From Verticillium longisporum (lineage: Eukaryota > Ascomycota > Sordariomycetes > Glomerellales > Plectosphaerellaceae): 64,000 nt of DNA. The notes beneath the pieces are model-generated. The model was not told where the DNA came from, ran no database searches, and saw only the letters and a program-made list of their open reading frames with translations. This document shows positions 34,535 through 46,714 of the stretch, in pieces. Each line of letters opens with the position of its first letter. Within the stretch, counting starts at the first letter, position 1. The stretch lies in the NCBI GenBank assembly GCA_019188255.1, contig JAETXT010000011.1:248001-312000 (forward strand). Direction: 5' to 3'. A program made the translations under genes and the position numbers.

Positions 34535-37500
34535 CTACTCTGCCTTCTTGACGTGTATCTTCTCATGCCTACGACAATCATTGAGCCTGGTGAACGCTTT
34601 GCCGCAACTTGAGCACGCGAAAGGCCTCTCGCCAAAGTGGCTTCTCATGTGTCCCTTGAGGTTGATATTGCGCGTGAAGCTCTTGCCGCAGATGTTACAC
34701 AAAAATCTGGCGTCTTCCACTCTGCGCGTTGGCTGTACAAACGCAGGAGGTTGGTCGCTTTCCTCAGGATGGTAGTGGCGGACGTGTCGTTCCCTGTCCT
34801 TCTTCGTAGTGAAGCCAAACGGCGCTTGGGTGCAACCGTCCAGTGGACAAGGGAAGGGCCGCTCGTGGCGGTTCAAATGGTGATCGCGCTCGGCTTCGGT
34901 CTCGAAGCCTTCTGAGAAGAAGTCGCAGGCCGGTTGACTACACTTGAACATCTTTGGGCCGTATGCGACAGCAAGGGCGCCTCGACCACCGACGGTAGAC
35001 GCGAGGGCTTCAAGCACCTTTCGATTCTTGCTGAAGGCGTCGTCGACTGTGACCACGCTGACTCGCGGGTCATGATGCCCGCTCTTTCTGTGGTTATACA
35101 CGTGCGTGTAAAGCGCCAGCAGCTTCGCGTGAGAGGCGATACCAGGAATGTCGTGCGCTCTCAAAACGGGCGGAGCGTCGGTATTTTGCGAAATACCAGC
35201 GTGATGAATGTGGAAAAAATTAACGAGGGCCCGCTCGAATGCCGAACCATACGGCGTGTCCTTGAGAAGATGCTTGCAGTCGTGAAGCACGGCTTCGAGG
35301 TGGCCGGCCCAGTTGGCTACAATGTAGTCTTCGAGTTCCAGTCGTCCCTGGAGAGCATGGCCCCGGCGGTCAACTTCAGGGCAATCAGGATCGAACCAAG
35401 GCTGCGACAGGTGGTCGAGACAAAAGATGGCCAAGTCGCATTGCGCTCGTGGCATCTCAATGTGCCTGCGATCGGATTCAACGTTAGCCGCGCAACAGGT
35501 ACCGAGAGAATGCGTGTTGGCTTACATTTTGGCAGTCTGATGGATCAACTGAATCCTCGTTCCAGGGAGGACCTGCAGCAACGGTCGACATGACTGTATC
35601 AGTGCCTCCCACGGTTCGCGGTCACCAGCGACAGTGATTGAATCATGAGAACGGCAGGCGATGCCTCGGACCTCGTGCCAGTGCAATGGTCGCTTCGCAC
35701 CGGACAGCCAGGAGAAGAGGGCCGAAGCCCGTTCCCTGCCACCTCGGAACTCCTGATCGACCCGCTGCATGACACCACTGAGTATTCTGGCATACCAGTC
35801 ACCAGTATTGTTGTCGCGACTAGCAGCTTCCTGCAGCTCTGTTCGCGAACGCTGCAGCATGAGACTCTCGGTGGCGAGATGGGCATTGAGAAATAGACCT
35901 ACCACCGAGTAGCGTGTATCAGCAATCAGAAGCCATCAGAGTCACAACTTCGGGCCTTGGCTGACTTACCACCGCTCTGACGCGTCACCTGGTCCTGCAG
36001 CTGGTTCGTCTCGTCTTCGTTGAGAGGCAGGCCTGTGGCTTTCGCCAAGCGCACACCTACATAGTGGTGAATGTCACGAAGGTTTTGTGCTGGATCAATC
36101 TCCAACATGTTGGCTGCGTCGAACACTCTTTTCAGCTCGGCAGATGAGCGACTTGTGAAGAGTACACGCAGCCTCCCAGCACGCACCCCAGGCTTCTTGG
36201 CCATGTGCGTCAACAGGCTCACGACGCGCTTCGCTTCTGAGGGCTCACACGCATCAAGACCATCAATGACGATGTAGCGTCGCGAAGGGCTTTCCAGGCA
36301 CAGCTCCACGAGGTCTCGAGCCGTCTCACTCGTGCTCAATGTGAGCTGGCCGCCGTTGCGCGCCTCGTCCAGCATTGTCGACAGCAGATCTTCTCGAGAG
36401 AGTAGCAGCTGGTGGAGAAGCCCCCTGAACACGCCGAGTGCAGTGTTGAGGTTGGCATCCCCTTCCTCGCAGTAGAAGAAGTGGACTTGTGAGGCTGGCG
36501 GAACCTCACCCTGCCGCTGCAGAGAGACGCATTCCTCTACGAGCATCGAGGAGAGCACAGTCTTGCCTGACGAGCAGTTAGCGTTTTCCCGGCCTTCGGC
36601 AGGGTGCTTTCTGGCCGATAACTCACCAATTCCGGGCTTGCCGTGAAGCCATATCACAGGACTGTCAAGGTCCGGTGCTGTCAACCACCTGCCTATCTTG
36701 GGGCGTCCGAGCAGCCATCGTCCGGCGCCGGGCACGCTGGCCCTGGCGCGACAATACTCGGCGTGCAATGCATCGGTCACGGGGGACGCCGCTATCCAGC
36801 GTGACACCTCGAGGCTCTGCCGCTGCATGCGCTCGCGCGCTTGCCCGTCGAAATGTTGCCACAGCACTTGCGTTTGGACAGAGTACTGGTGCATCTTGGC
36901 GGCCACGGATGAACGATCCCAGACAATGTCTGACATGGTATCAGACGCGCGCCGCTGGGCCGCGGGGGAGCTGGAAGTGGTTCGAAACATGACTTCCTCG
37001 ATCACGGCGGCGTGCATTTTAAGGCTCACAGCGATAGCCTCAAAGTTAGCCGCGAGACCTCGCCATGAGGGCCTGAAAGTTTTCAACCAAGCTGTGCGCG
37101 CTCAATTCGTCAGTGAATCCAGCACCAAGTTTGAGGGATTGACTTTATGTAAGTTTTGTCTTGATATCCTATCAACAGAATCAACTTACAAGACCGGCCG
37201 AACAGTCGGGCCACGGCTGCTTCGAAGCGCAAGAGATCGTCGTATAAGCTCGACAGACACTGTCTGGTTTCTGGTGACTCGCGAAATAATACCTCGCACT
37301 CGTTGAAGGGCACAAACTCCTGCCCCAGCAAGTAGTACACGTCAAGGAGTTGGTCAAAGGCAAAGTCGTCTACACTAGCCGTCTATTTGCAGAAACGGAA
37401 TCAAAAGAATCTTGTTAGTCTGCGTTGCAGGCAAGGCGGGCGCCCTACCCGGCGGCGGGAGATACTACAACAAGGCGCACAACACACCTTTAAAAACCAA

Positions 37501-37787
37501 CGGGTCGGTCCCCAGATGTGGGCCATGAGGGTGGTGACGATTTCGTCCGAGAGGAAACAACGCAAGGCCGAGTCGAGCCCTTCCATGCCGGCGAGAAAGG
37601 AGTTGAGGCGCGGCAGGTTCATCATGGTGCGGTGGCGATCCTGGTCGGCCTGGATGGCGAGAATGTCGAGCTGCAGGTCGTCAAAGTTGGCCGAGGCAAA
37701 GGCGGCGCTCTGGCTCTCGTCCAGCCATGATCGGAAGGCGTCGTGGCTCGCCGCAAAGGACTCTACGTCCCGAGTAGACGGGTCCAT
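34535..37787 (-). CDS. NACHT-type STAND NTPase with C-terminal C2H2 zinc fingers
   Basis: Six exons (37787-37488, 37382-37190, 37091-36627, 36566-35970, 35898-35526, 35465-34535) give 952 residues, all joins in frame. The N-terminus is the helical domain often found before fungal NACHT modules (HIWGP-x-RWFLK; QLLDVYYLLGQ; VLFRESPE). The NACHT core has Walker A GKPGIGKT at about 315-322, made by splicing exons 3 and 4, Walker B YIVIDGLDAC at about 418, and the sensor-like VLFTSRS. GLFLNAHLATESL opens the post-NACHT region. The C-terminus has two canonical C2H2 fingers, CNICGKSF...HMRSH (about 898) and CSSCGKAF...HEKIH (about 926), plus two atypical Cys/His segments before them. The usual ANK, WD40 or TPR repeats are absent. 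Such proteins are thought to act in non-self recognition or programmed cell death; nucleic-acid sensing through the fingers is inference. The start could also be ATG 37862. Confidence 0.85.
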
Positions 37788-38499
37788 GCCGGCCGCCGAG
37801 GGAAGTATTCGCATGTTAGTGCTGTGGTGGGGGTGGTGCAAAGGGGGACCAACGTGAACCAACTAGCCGATTCGGAAACGGCATCAATCAGTCCAGCAGC
37901 TTTCGGGCCCGGGAGGGGACAGCGCGCGCATCAACAGCATGCCACGATGCTTATCAACGGACAGCTACACGGAAGTGTCGGCGAGGCGCTGCGCAACGCT
38001 ACGCTACGCAATGCGACACGCGCGAACGGGGGGGCATAGCGGGGGGTCTATCTACCCTTCGGCAGGGAGCCGAACAGGCGGGGGGAGGATCGGGCGGACC
38101 ACACGAATTGGGGCAGTGAAAAAAAATAAAGAGCCCAAGGTTACCATGAAGAGGGCGGACTGCTCAACTGCCGAGGAACCCGATGGTCTCGTTTACCAAG
38201 GCGGCATCCCTACGCTGGCGGCACTGAACATTCAAAGCATTGATTCAGTCTGCCGGCATGTTGGCAGCCATACGTGGCTTCACTTCATTTCAACGAGTTG
38301 GGATCGAGATGGCAAGGTCCGTCGGATTCAGGTGAATACGCGTGTGGTGCGGGTGCGCGGTCGCGGAGAATATACGCGGAGAAAACCAACAGTAGAGGTG
38401 AGGTAATGTAGGAAGCTTCCGTTTCTAGGCATCTGTTCTTACGGCAGACGAGGGGGGCCGCCGGGGGGGAGCTCTGGCTAGGAAATGATGTCAACGTCA

Positions 38500-38630
38500 G
38501 CTCTCTCGCTCTCTGTGTCTCTGTCTCTATGTCTCTCTGTCTCTCTGTCCTCATCTCTTTCTCTCTCTCTCTCTCTCTCTCGTTCGCTCACACTCTTTCT
38601 TGCTCACCTTCTCTCTCTCTCGCTCCCCCC
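38500..38630 (+). repeat. CT-rich microsatellite tract
   Basis: About 130 bases almost entirely C/T on the plus strand, built of (CT)n and CTGT variants. Confidence 0.85.
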
Positions 38631-40167
38631 CCCAAGGCCAGGCAGCCAAGTAATCTGCAGTGCACAGCCCTGTACGATGGCACACGCCAGGCGCCTGTGT
38701 CAGCGGACATGGTGGGCAAGGGGGGGTGGCACACGATGGGTGCCGAGAGATTCTTAGTAGAATAGGGCGCCACGCCCAAGCCAGGAATATTCTTGGCGGC
38801 GGACCAGTTAGGGGTCCTTCACTGCAGTCGGCATTCTTTTTCGACCCATTGTCTCTAGGGTAGGCTCGTGGAAGGGGGGTTAGGTGGAGGGGCTGGCGTT
38901 CTGATGAGGAACCCGAGACCGAGTCAGGGGTGTGAGGGCCGTGAGGCGGTCCAACTTGAATTCCGACCAGCCAGTCAATCGGCGCACAAACTAACGGTAT
39001 TCCGTGGATGACGGGATGAGGTGAGCATCTGTCTCGTCAGCCTCGCTTTCGGATTGGATCCTCGGGCATGGCAAATGACCGCATCAGTAAACAGCAAAGC
39101 AACTCGTACGAGCTGACGAGCCGCCGTGGACACGAACAAATAGGGCGAAGGAAGAAGCGCACCACAAGCGCACCACACTCAGGCACCGCATACAAGCACA
39201 AGCAACACTGCACAGCCGGCATTTGCGGTAGGGTCGTCAATGTCACTCCCAAATCTACTGACCGCGCGCCGAGACAACGCAGCCCCTTCAGGGAAGCAGA
39301 GAAGCTTATTACATTGCCTGGCGCTGAAATGTTAAAGCAGACGATGACACATTTCCTGTGGCATTGTGGCTAGGTTGCTCTGCCTGAACTTTCTCATACC
39401 ATTCCTACTCTACTTTGTCTTTGGCTTTGCGCTGTGAGCGAGGCACATGGCATCCGCGCCACCGTGTCCGCCTCAACGCGCTGTGAGCGCCAAGACGCCA
39501 GAGGCCTAAGGTTTCAAGCGGTTGGAATATGCGTCCCCCTTTTATTACTACCTACCTTTATGCCATGCCATGCTGTACCATGCCAGGTTCAAGGAGCGAC
39601 ACAGCCACGCTCACCGATCTTCTTGGTAATCATGGACGTCTGCCAATGTATGGCTGGTGAAGCTAGAGACCGCAGTGCTTTCGGCAGCTGGCTCGAAGGG
39701 AGAGAGACAGGAAGAAAGAGACAGAGATGGAGACAGAGACAGAAAGCCATGGTCATGACGTTGCTTGCCCTGTTAGCCTTGTAGCCGTAGCACGGAAATG
39801 CGAGACTCGGGTCCTGCCGCGAAAAGTCACTATTTACGTGCCGACTTTGCACGTCTCGGTCATGACCGGTGGAGCACGAGCAACCCAAATCATGCTGAGA
39901 TGAGAGCAAATAGATGAGAGCCAGAAAGTCGGCAACTGAGCTGCTCTGCCAGGGTTCGAGCATGTGTAGTGCGGTGAGTTCCGCCGCGAGGCGCGAGGCG
40001 CGCTCTGGGGTAACTGTAGTACATGTACAGTACCGTCCAGGGGCGGGTGGCTCGGGCGCCGTTGACAGGCTCCTCCGACGCCGCGATGCTGTGAATAAGG
40101 TTTGCGTCTGGGTCCCCTTGTGATTTTCTCGAGACTCTTGGCAAGCATTGTACTCGGCTGTACCGTG

Positions 40168-40171
40168 ACTG

Positions 40172-40211
<40 letters not shown>
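40168..40211 (+). repeat. (TGGC)n tetranucleotide microsatellite
   Basis: About eleven near-perfect TGGC units, with one TGAC variant near the left end. Confidence 0.9.
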
Positions 40212-40307
40212 TGCGCGCAAGATGGATATGGAGCATGGCCAGTGCAACGAACAAGCTTCGTGACATGCTGCTCATCGTGTCTCACCCTTCACTGCCGGGC
40301 GCTCGCC

Positions 40308-40311
<4 letters not shown>

Positions 40312-40339
<28 letters not shown>

Positions 40340-40340
40340 C
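40312..40340 (+). repeat. (TGC)n microsatellite
   Basis: Nine to ten TGC units in a row, outside any gene I could support. Confidence 0.9.
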
Positions 40341-40987
40341 CTAATACTACTCAGTCGTATGTTTGCTGGTAACCTCGGATAATGACTTTTCCTAAGTTTC
40401 TGCACAGAGACCAGAGGTAACATGCCCCCGGAAGGCCCGGGGCAACGAGGCGGAGGAGTAACATGGTCGTCATGGTTGAATCCGGGAACGTCATGCGATG
40501 CTGCGTGGACTCCCTGCGGGAATGTGATTCGAAAGCAATCGCTCGCTAAAACTTAAATATGGCAGAAAAAATAATAGTAGAGCCCCCAAGCGAAAAAAAC
40601 ATGCCAGGTGCCTCTGTGAGGTTGCGCCCGCCATGTCCGTTACACCAGGCCCTTACCAAGGGCCGTCCATACCGAAAAAGCCCATCCCATCCGTTATCCG
40701 GTCCATCCGTGTGTCGTCAACCACCGTGGTTGTCCAATGCCGTCGGTCGTGTCCACGCCTTACACGCCCTTTTTTTTTTTTTCACGCCGCATTCTAATCC
40801 CCCTGCACACACCCTCCCCCCGCCGTTGTTGGTCATACTCATACACACTGGGCGGTTCATGCTTCCCGAACTGCCTGCGCTCCCATGTGTAGCAACCCCA
40901 CCGTTGTCTTCCGGCTGCCGGGGGGGTGACGGTGGACCACTCTTTCTTTCGAGGGAGGGCACGCGGCCTCGCCGGCGCAGCTCTCGC

Positions 40988-42035
40988 TCAGAAGGCCAGG
41001 AAGTGCGGGTTCTCGTAGGGCGCGCCCCTCCTCACAGCCTCGGGCCGCTGCAGCCAGAGTTTCCACTTGGACAGCCTGTCGCCCACGACGGGCGCCAGCC
41101 GCCGCAAGCCGTAGACGTAGAGGTCGACGCGCGCGACGGCGCCCGACGTCTTGCGCGCCTTGGCCACCGTGTCCTGCAGCGCCTTGGCCTCGGCGACGGC
41201 CTCGAAGGCGAGGTTCTTGCGGTCGAGCAGCTTGGTGAGCGCGTTCTTCATGTGCGAGCGCAGGTAGCCGAAGGGCGTGCCGTCTGGGAAGCTGAGGAGG
41301 ATGTGGTCCGGCTGCTCCGTCACGATGAAGGTCTTTTGCTGCCTTGATGAGGAGGAGGAGGATGACGAGGTGGACGAGCCGGGGCCGATCTGCTTCAATT
41401 TCTTGGCGATCGCTGTGAGATCGCCCATGAGCTTGACATCAACTTTGTGGATCTGGAGGGGGGGCACAGGCGCGAGTCAGTATTGCGGGCTTCAATCGAT
41501 ATGAATCATGTTTCGCTGGGAGAGGAAGGAAGAGGCTCTCACCATGCCGTAGCAGACCGTCTCGCACGTCTCGTCGTCGGCCGAGTCTTCGTCGTCGAGA
41601 CTGACGGCTCGGGAGAGTCGCCGCAGCGAGAGCCGGCTGGAGTGAGATCGACCCATGGACGAGGCCGGCGACGTGGGATAGCCGCCTTGGTCGCTGCCCG
41701 GCGACAGGCCGCCGCATGTCGAGTGGCTGGATCCCGGCTTCAACGGCGTCCATTGCCTGCTGACTGGGGATGTTGGGGCTCGCGACCCCAGAGATGTGGA
41801 TGTGGATGTGCTGCGATATCGTCAGTTTTGGGGGTTTTTTTTTCACACAGCCAAATGAAGAAAAAGTTCGTGAAACACGAAGCACCCAAGACAAAACGGA
41901 CCTTGTGCTGCTGTCGCCGTGGCCGTGTCCTCTGCTGTAGCCGTATACGTCCGTCTCGACTCGTGTGTTGGCGAGATACCACTCTGCGCTCCGGTCCTCA
42001 CTGTCCTCCGAGTTGAGCAGAAATTGCAGCGACAT
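40988..42035 (-). CDS. Hypothetical protein resembling the region in front of fungal SNF2-type helicases
   Basis: Three exons (42035-41902, 41810-41543, 41452-40988) with introns of 91 and 90 bases give 288 residues. The N-terminal half is Ser/Asp-rich and low complexity (TSTSTS; DDEDSADDETC), and a poly-Ser run lies near residue 155. The C-terminal half is ordered: a hydrophobic strand ILLSFPD, a helix with SHMKNALTKLLDR, then VDLYVYGLRRLAPVVGDRL and a closing YENPHFLAF. From memory, this last pattern resembles the segment that precedes the helicase core of some fungal SNF2-family ATPases. No helicase motifs follow here: the frame stops at 40988 and downstream DNA is non-coding. It may be a stand-alone paralogue of that domain or a truncated gene. 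Function unknown. Confidence 0.7.
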
Positions 42036-43819
42036 TATGGCGGCGGATGCATCGGTCTGCGTATCGTTCCGGTCTCGAGCTTCTCCTCTACAGGGCGATG
42101 TGTTTTTCAAGTCTCTTTGTGCGGTGTTGCTGTTGCAGAGGTAGGAAAGCGTATGAGGTTGGTATGGTGCAAGATGCGGTCATAAGCTTGTGTGATATGG
42201 GATGGAGTCCTAGGCTGAGAAAGCTCGATGAGGTCAAGCACCAGGCACACACACCAAGGCGAAGGGCGGGGCGCCTCTTCTTTAGACCGACGGGGTCGCG
42301 GACTTTGGACAGACGACAGAGGGCCGATGCCGAATCCGATGCGAAGAGGAAGCGAAAGAGAGAAGGGCAGAGTACGAAGAGGCGTAGCGTCCGGGCTTCC
42401 GGGGCACAGCATTTCTCTCCAAGGGGGAACCCCCCCTCTCTTCTCAGAGAGGCCCAACGCGTAATGTACAGGTCAGGGGACCCAGGTAGACTCGGGGGCT
42501 TTTAGGTTTTCGGTCTATGGATTTGCATTTGGATTCTCTGTATCATTCTGAAAATCTAATCTTGTCGGGGGAACTCTATGCTCGGCAGTCGACGGGCTCC
42601 CTTCGGCACTCGCGGGCGGCACGTCGCAGACAAGACACTGCACGGAAGAGCACAGCACTTCCCTCTCTCTGTGTTTGTGTGTGATCCTCCGTTTCCGCTG
42701 CCTCTATTAGTCCTTTCCAACTATCGTGCGTTCTGCCCTGAAGCCATCAGGGTATCTGCTCTCTTCGAGCTTGTCTCTGTCCTGTCTCTGTCAGGTCTCT
42801 GTCCTGTCCACGCGTGGGTAGTGGCGCAGCGAAATCTCACAACGTCATGAGTGTCCGCCTGGCCGCTTGGCAACATGTGTCTCTGAGTCTGACGGCTTGC
42901 ACCATCTCACTTTTACCGCAGACGGTTGCGACGTTCGATCGCTTCATCTCTCTCTCTCTCTCTGCCGTACTGTACGTCCCCCAGCATGGAGCGAGTGGAA
43001 GCTTCTCTCGCGCCCGTTTCACCCTGTCATGGAACATGATCGCCCTCCCTTGTACCTCGCCTTGGGTTGAACGAGTCGGATCGGCAGATTGACAGAGAGA
43101 CCAACAGACATGCACACAGACAGACAGTAACAGCGAGCAGATGCACAGCAAGTCCAGCCGCGCGCACGGCACGACCCGCGGCGTCGGCATCGCAATCAGA
43201 GCATAGCCCCCGACCCCATCCTGGGCGCCAACAGTCTGTACTGTACATGTACGGTCTTCCTTGGCTTACTTACTCACTCACTCACCACCAGCCCGCCTGC
43301 ATCCCTTCTGGGCCCTCTTCTCCACACCTCTCTTTCTCTTACCTGGAGATCCCTGCATGTTGAACGCCCTGTAGAGCTGCCGTTTAGGGGAGGGGGGTTG
43401 CCAACGTCAGGCTCAGCCACCACGTTGCGTCCTCCGCCGTCACGCCCGCCCCCTTAGCCCCCCCTGCTTGACCCTATGGGATTCTCCATCTGGCGGGCTC
43501 ACTGCTTTTCTTGCCCACTTGCCTGTATCCGTTTTGCCTTTTCGCCTACACGTTGGTTTGGTGGAAGGGGGCGGGGGCCGCCGCCGGGTCTGCCTGAAAG
43601 TAAACGGTGGGTGGTAAGCGGTCCTCGGCACCAAAAAGATGCCATCACCACCACCAGGACTGAAAAGGGCATCAGGCAACCCAGCAGGCGCGCAAGTTAT
43701 TAATCAATCAAGCTCTGGGCTGGCGTTTGCTGTCCCCAGGGTTGGGTGGCATGGCCAAGGTCGCAATGGTACCTTGCTCCCGAAGCGCTCGACACCCCAA
43801 TACCGGGAATCCGAGAGCG

Positions 43820-43868
43820 ACACACACACACACTCACAGAGAGAGAGAGTGAGAGTGAGAGAGAGAGC
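43820..43868 (+). repeat. CA/GA compound microsatellite
   Basis: (CA)n followed by (GA)n with GT interruptions. Confidence 0.85.
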
Positions 43869-44349
43869 AAATGCAAAAGTATACAAGATCACCAGTGCAT
43901 TTCCTCGGCAGCCTAGGGGGGTGACGCGGCGCTCGGGGTCTCGAAGATGGCCGACCAGCATTGCCCATTGTTTTGTCGGGCTCTGCTGCGGGCGCTGCTG
44001 TACTTATTACGCCGTATAAGCCGGAAACCTAAAAAGACATGCCCATACGCCTAACCTCTATAGGGGCTATAGCACATGGCATGTGGCATGAATGGGGGTC
44101 ATGGCCCCGGCTTGTGTGGGCGGGAAAGCCAGAGCTGCTGGTCGAGGGCGACGTGGAGCATGGGCGACAGGGAGCAACCAAGGCATCGCACGCCTTGCCT
44201 TGCCCTTGACATGTATTTCACTGCCGTGTGGAACAAAAACCGAAGCTTCCGGCGGGGAACGGGGGAGGGAAAGTTTCGCGTCACCCCCCAGCGAGCGCGC
44301 GCGCGCTCTCACGAGACAGAGGCAGAAATGGGGGGTCGTGTGAGTGGCA

Positions 44350-44366
44350 CCCCCCCCCCCCCCCCC
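44350..44366 (+). repeat. Homopolymer of 17 C
   Basis: An uninterrupted C run, prone to length error in sequencing. Confidence 0.9.
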
Positions 44367-45509
44367 TTTCTAACCCGCCGCTACCCCTTGTGACTTGTAT
44401 CTGTGCCTGAGCCTGTCTCTATATGGCTTAGGAACTGTTTCTTCCATGGCGCGACGCTCCAGTGGTGTATCTGTCAGCGGCACCACACTGACTCGCATGG
44501 CGGGCGGCGAAATGCAGTGCCGAGACAGAAGGGGAAACTGGAAGGGAGTGGCGCGCCAGGGTCACCAAACGAAAGTGTCTTTGACTTTGAGCAGGGTCTC
44601 CTCTGCAGGTTTAACTTTTCCTGACGAAAAGCTTGACGCAACATGAAGCAGTAGGCAGAAACTCGCCGACGGGATAATACAGCAAGGAGAGAGAGAGGCA
44701 GGGAGACGGAGGACATGTGGCCTGACAGGTCGAGGTCGATCGAATGGCCAAGACGGGAGAAACTAGTGAGAGAGAGATGGGCAGGTGACATGACAGCCCT
44801 GGCCCATTGATCTCGTCGTCGACGTTGGTGCGCCACTGGACCACCCGATGCAGCCTCCCGCCCGCTGTCACTCCTCATGCGGGTGCCTGCGTCTTTGACC
44901 AACGGCAACGTCCCCGGCCGCCGTTGGCCGAGACTGATCACTCGGCGCCACGCCGTCCTTCACCGGCCGGAGGGTGGCGACACGAAGCGGTTGCAAGGCT
45001 CTCTCCAATGGGTATGGTAGTGAGTGTGTGATTTTTTGTCGAGACACTCCAGTGAAGATTACATGCAATGAAAATCATAGATGATGTGGATATGGCCGAC
45101 ATTCACCAGCAGCTGTCTTAGATTGCAGCCTCTCTGCCCCTGGCTCGTAGCGATTCGCAGGCGGTTGCTTCACGCAGTTTGCCTCACGCATGCTGCAAGC
45201 CGCCTGCTCGGTCTGGCCAAGCAGTCCCGTGGTGATCGTGGTGGACTTTTGGCCGCAAGGATGAAGTGAGCGCCCGTTTGGCTGCGGTCAATATATCAGC
45301 ATCTGGGGGTGAAGACACGGCTCGTCTGTCCGCCGGCTATTCACGTTGCCTGCCTCTTGGGCAAACAGGGCACTTGTACATGCGCAGACATGAAGACCAG
45401 CGTCGAGTATAAAATATGTCTCGCTCTCACTCTCGCCGTGAGGATGTATGACCATGCACTTGCCGCTCATGTCGAGTACGCCGTCTGTGATACAACACGC
45501 AGAGACCAG

Positions 45510-46556
45510 ATGACGACCCCTGAAGAACCGCACACGCGACAGTACAGTCATATCAACGGTACTGTCGCCGACCTCCACGACCGTCTGGTTGTATCTGAGC
45601 TCTGCAAAGGCTGGGCAGTCTACCGCGATGCTTCCGAATGGATGAACTTTCGATCTCTCTTTGCAGATGATGCCACCGTCTGGACAAGTGAGTTTCCGTC
45701 CGTTGTTCCATCTCCAGTACCCATTGCCCACACATGTATCATGCTTTTTTTGGCTATCAATAACTGAATCCTTCATCACTTGTTAAGCTGAAAAAGCACT
45801 GAAGCAGCTGGTTCTAATGAGTGTTTCCCAATAGCATGGTCTGGCCCTCGAAAGATCGACGACTTTATATCCATCTCAAAAGCCGGCAAGGCTGCCGGTG
45901 CCTTCATCCAGCACCGCGAATGTGGCACCCTTGTCGAGCTGAACCGCGAAGTAGGCCGCGCCCTGGGCAAGATGAAGGCGACCATCACTCAGCGCTTCAC
46001 CTCTGTGAACGGGGGGCCTGCGTTCGACGTCGACTGCGATTGTCGCTTCTTGTTCTTCTGCGAGGCACAACCCGTCAGTGACATCGGCCAGCCCCATACA
46101 AAAGCCGACGCACCGAACGGCAAGGTGGTTGAGGGTGAGATGAAGCCCAAACCAGAGGAGGGACCTTCCGACGAGCAGCAATGCGATGCTTCTGCGGCAA
46201 CTATAAGCTCGGGAACCATGGAAGATCGGAGTGCTGTCGATCAGGAAGTAAATGCCACAAGCGGCAACGTCCAGCACCAGGCCCAGACGGCCTGGAAAGT
46301 CCGCTTCGTCAAGCTCGTCTACGAGAAGGATCGCGTGGTGCCCGTCGACGGCCGCTCGGCCCCCACGTTCCCAGATGAGGTTCTCGCCAAATACCCCGAG
46401 GGCTATCGCTACCTGGGGGCGGCGCAGGCGTCTCTAGGCTACGAGGTTGACACAAAGCTCGCCACGGTGAAGGATCAAGATACATGGGGGCGGATGTACA
46501 GCTGCATGGAGAATTGGCTGGCGGGCGCCAAGGACCCAGGACTGTTTTGGGAGTAG
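45510..46556 (+). CDS. SnoaL-like (NTF2-fold) domain protein
   Basis: Two exons, 45510-45687 and 45835-46556, separated by a 147-base intron (GTGAGT...AATAG), give 299 residues. ATG 45510 is chosen because upstream in-frame sequence is unlike protein. The join gives [18 protein letters not shown], followed by [10 protein letters not shown] and [12 protein letters not shown], the pattern of fungal SnoaL-like (PF13577-type) proteins. Near the C-terminus, [21 protein letters not shown] is the matching last strand plus a conserved tail. A hydrophilic insert of roughly 60 residues (about 137-200, Glu/Gln/Ser-rich) splits the fold between strands. Members of this fold include hydratases, cyclases and many proteins of unknown role; no catalytic residue can be assigned here. 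It is convergent with the protease gene 158 bases downstream. Confidence 0.82.
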
Positions 46557-46635
46557 ACATGCACTCTCTCTCTTATTTCGGTCAGTAGAGCATCACAACC
46601 CAGCACGAGAGCTTGGAAGCGGGCAGTGTGTGTCA

Positions 46636-46660
46636 GAAGAAGAAGAAGAAGAAGAAGAAA
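46636..46660 (+). repeat. (GAA)n microsatellite
   Basis: About eight GAA units in the spacer between two convergent genes. Confidence 0.9.
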
Positions 46661-46714
46661 ATAGATTAAGCCAGATGCCACGCTACGGGCACCAACTCGA
46701 GAATAGAAAGGAGT

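Larger units (their letters stand above)
37863..40987. other. Long intergenic region rich in simple repeats
   Basis: 3.1 kb between the NACHT gene start and the 3' end of the next gene. Contains a pyrimidine tract (38500-38630), a (TGGC)n run (40168-40211), a (TGC)n run (40312-40340) and a T run at about 40771-40782. Frames here are low-complexity shadows of these repeats. Confidence 0.5.
42036..45509. other. Long intergenic region rich in simple repeats
   Basis: 3.5 kb without a supported gene. Contains CA/GA runs (43820-43868), a run of 17 C (44350-44366) and scattered CT tracts (about 42950-42965). Frames such as 43639-44019 and 44474-44941 have no domain content. Confidence 0.5.

Noticed and set aside
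38500..38630. CRISPR-like or regulatory array
   Set aside because: Simple CT microsatellite without repeat-spacer structure, and the genome is eukaryotic.
39589..40275. 228-codon minus-strand frame with an apparent signal peptide and QPAS repeats
   Set aside because: The repeat part is the (TGGC)n microsatellite read as protein; the rest has no domain content.
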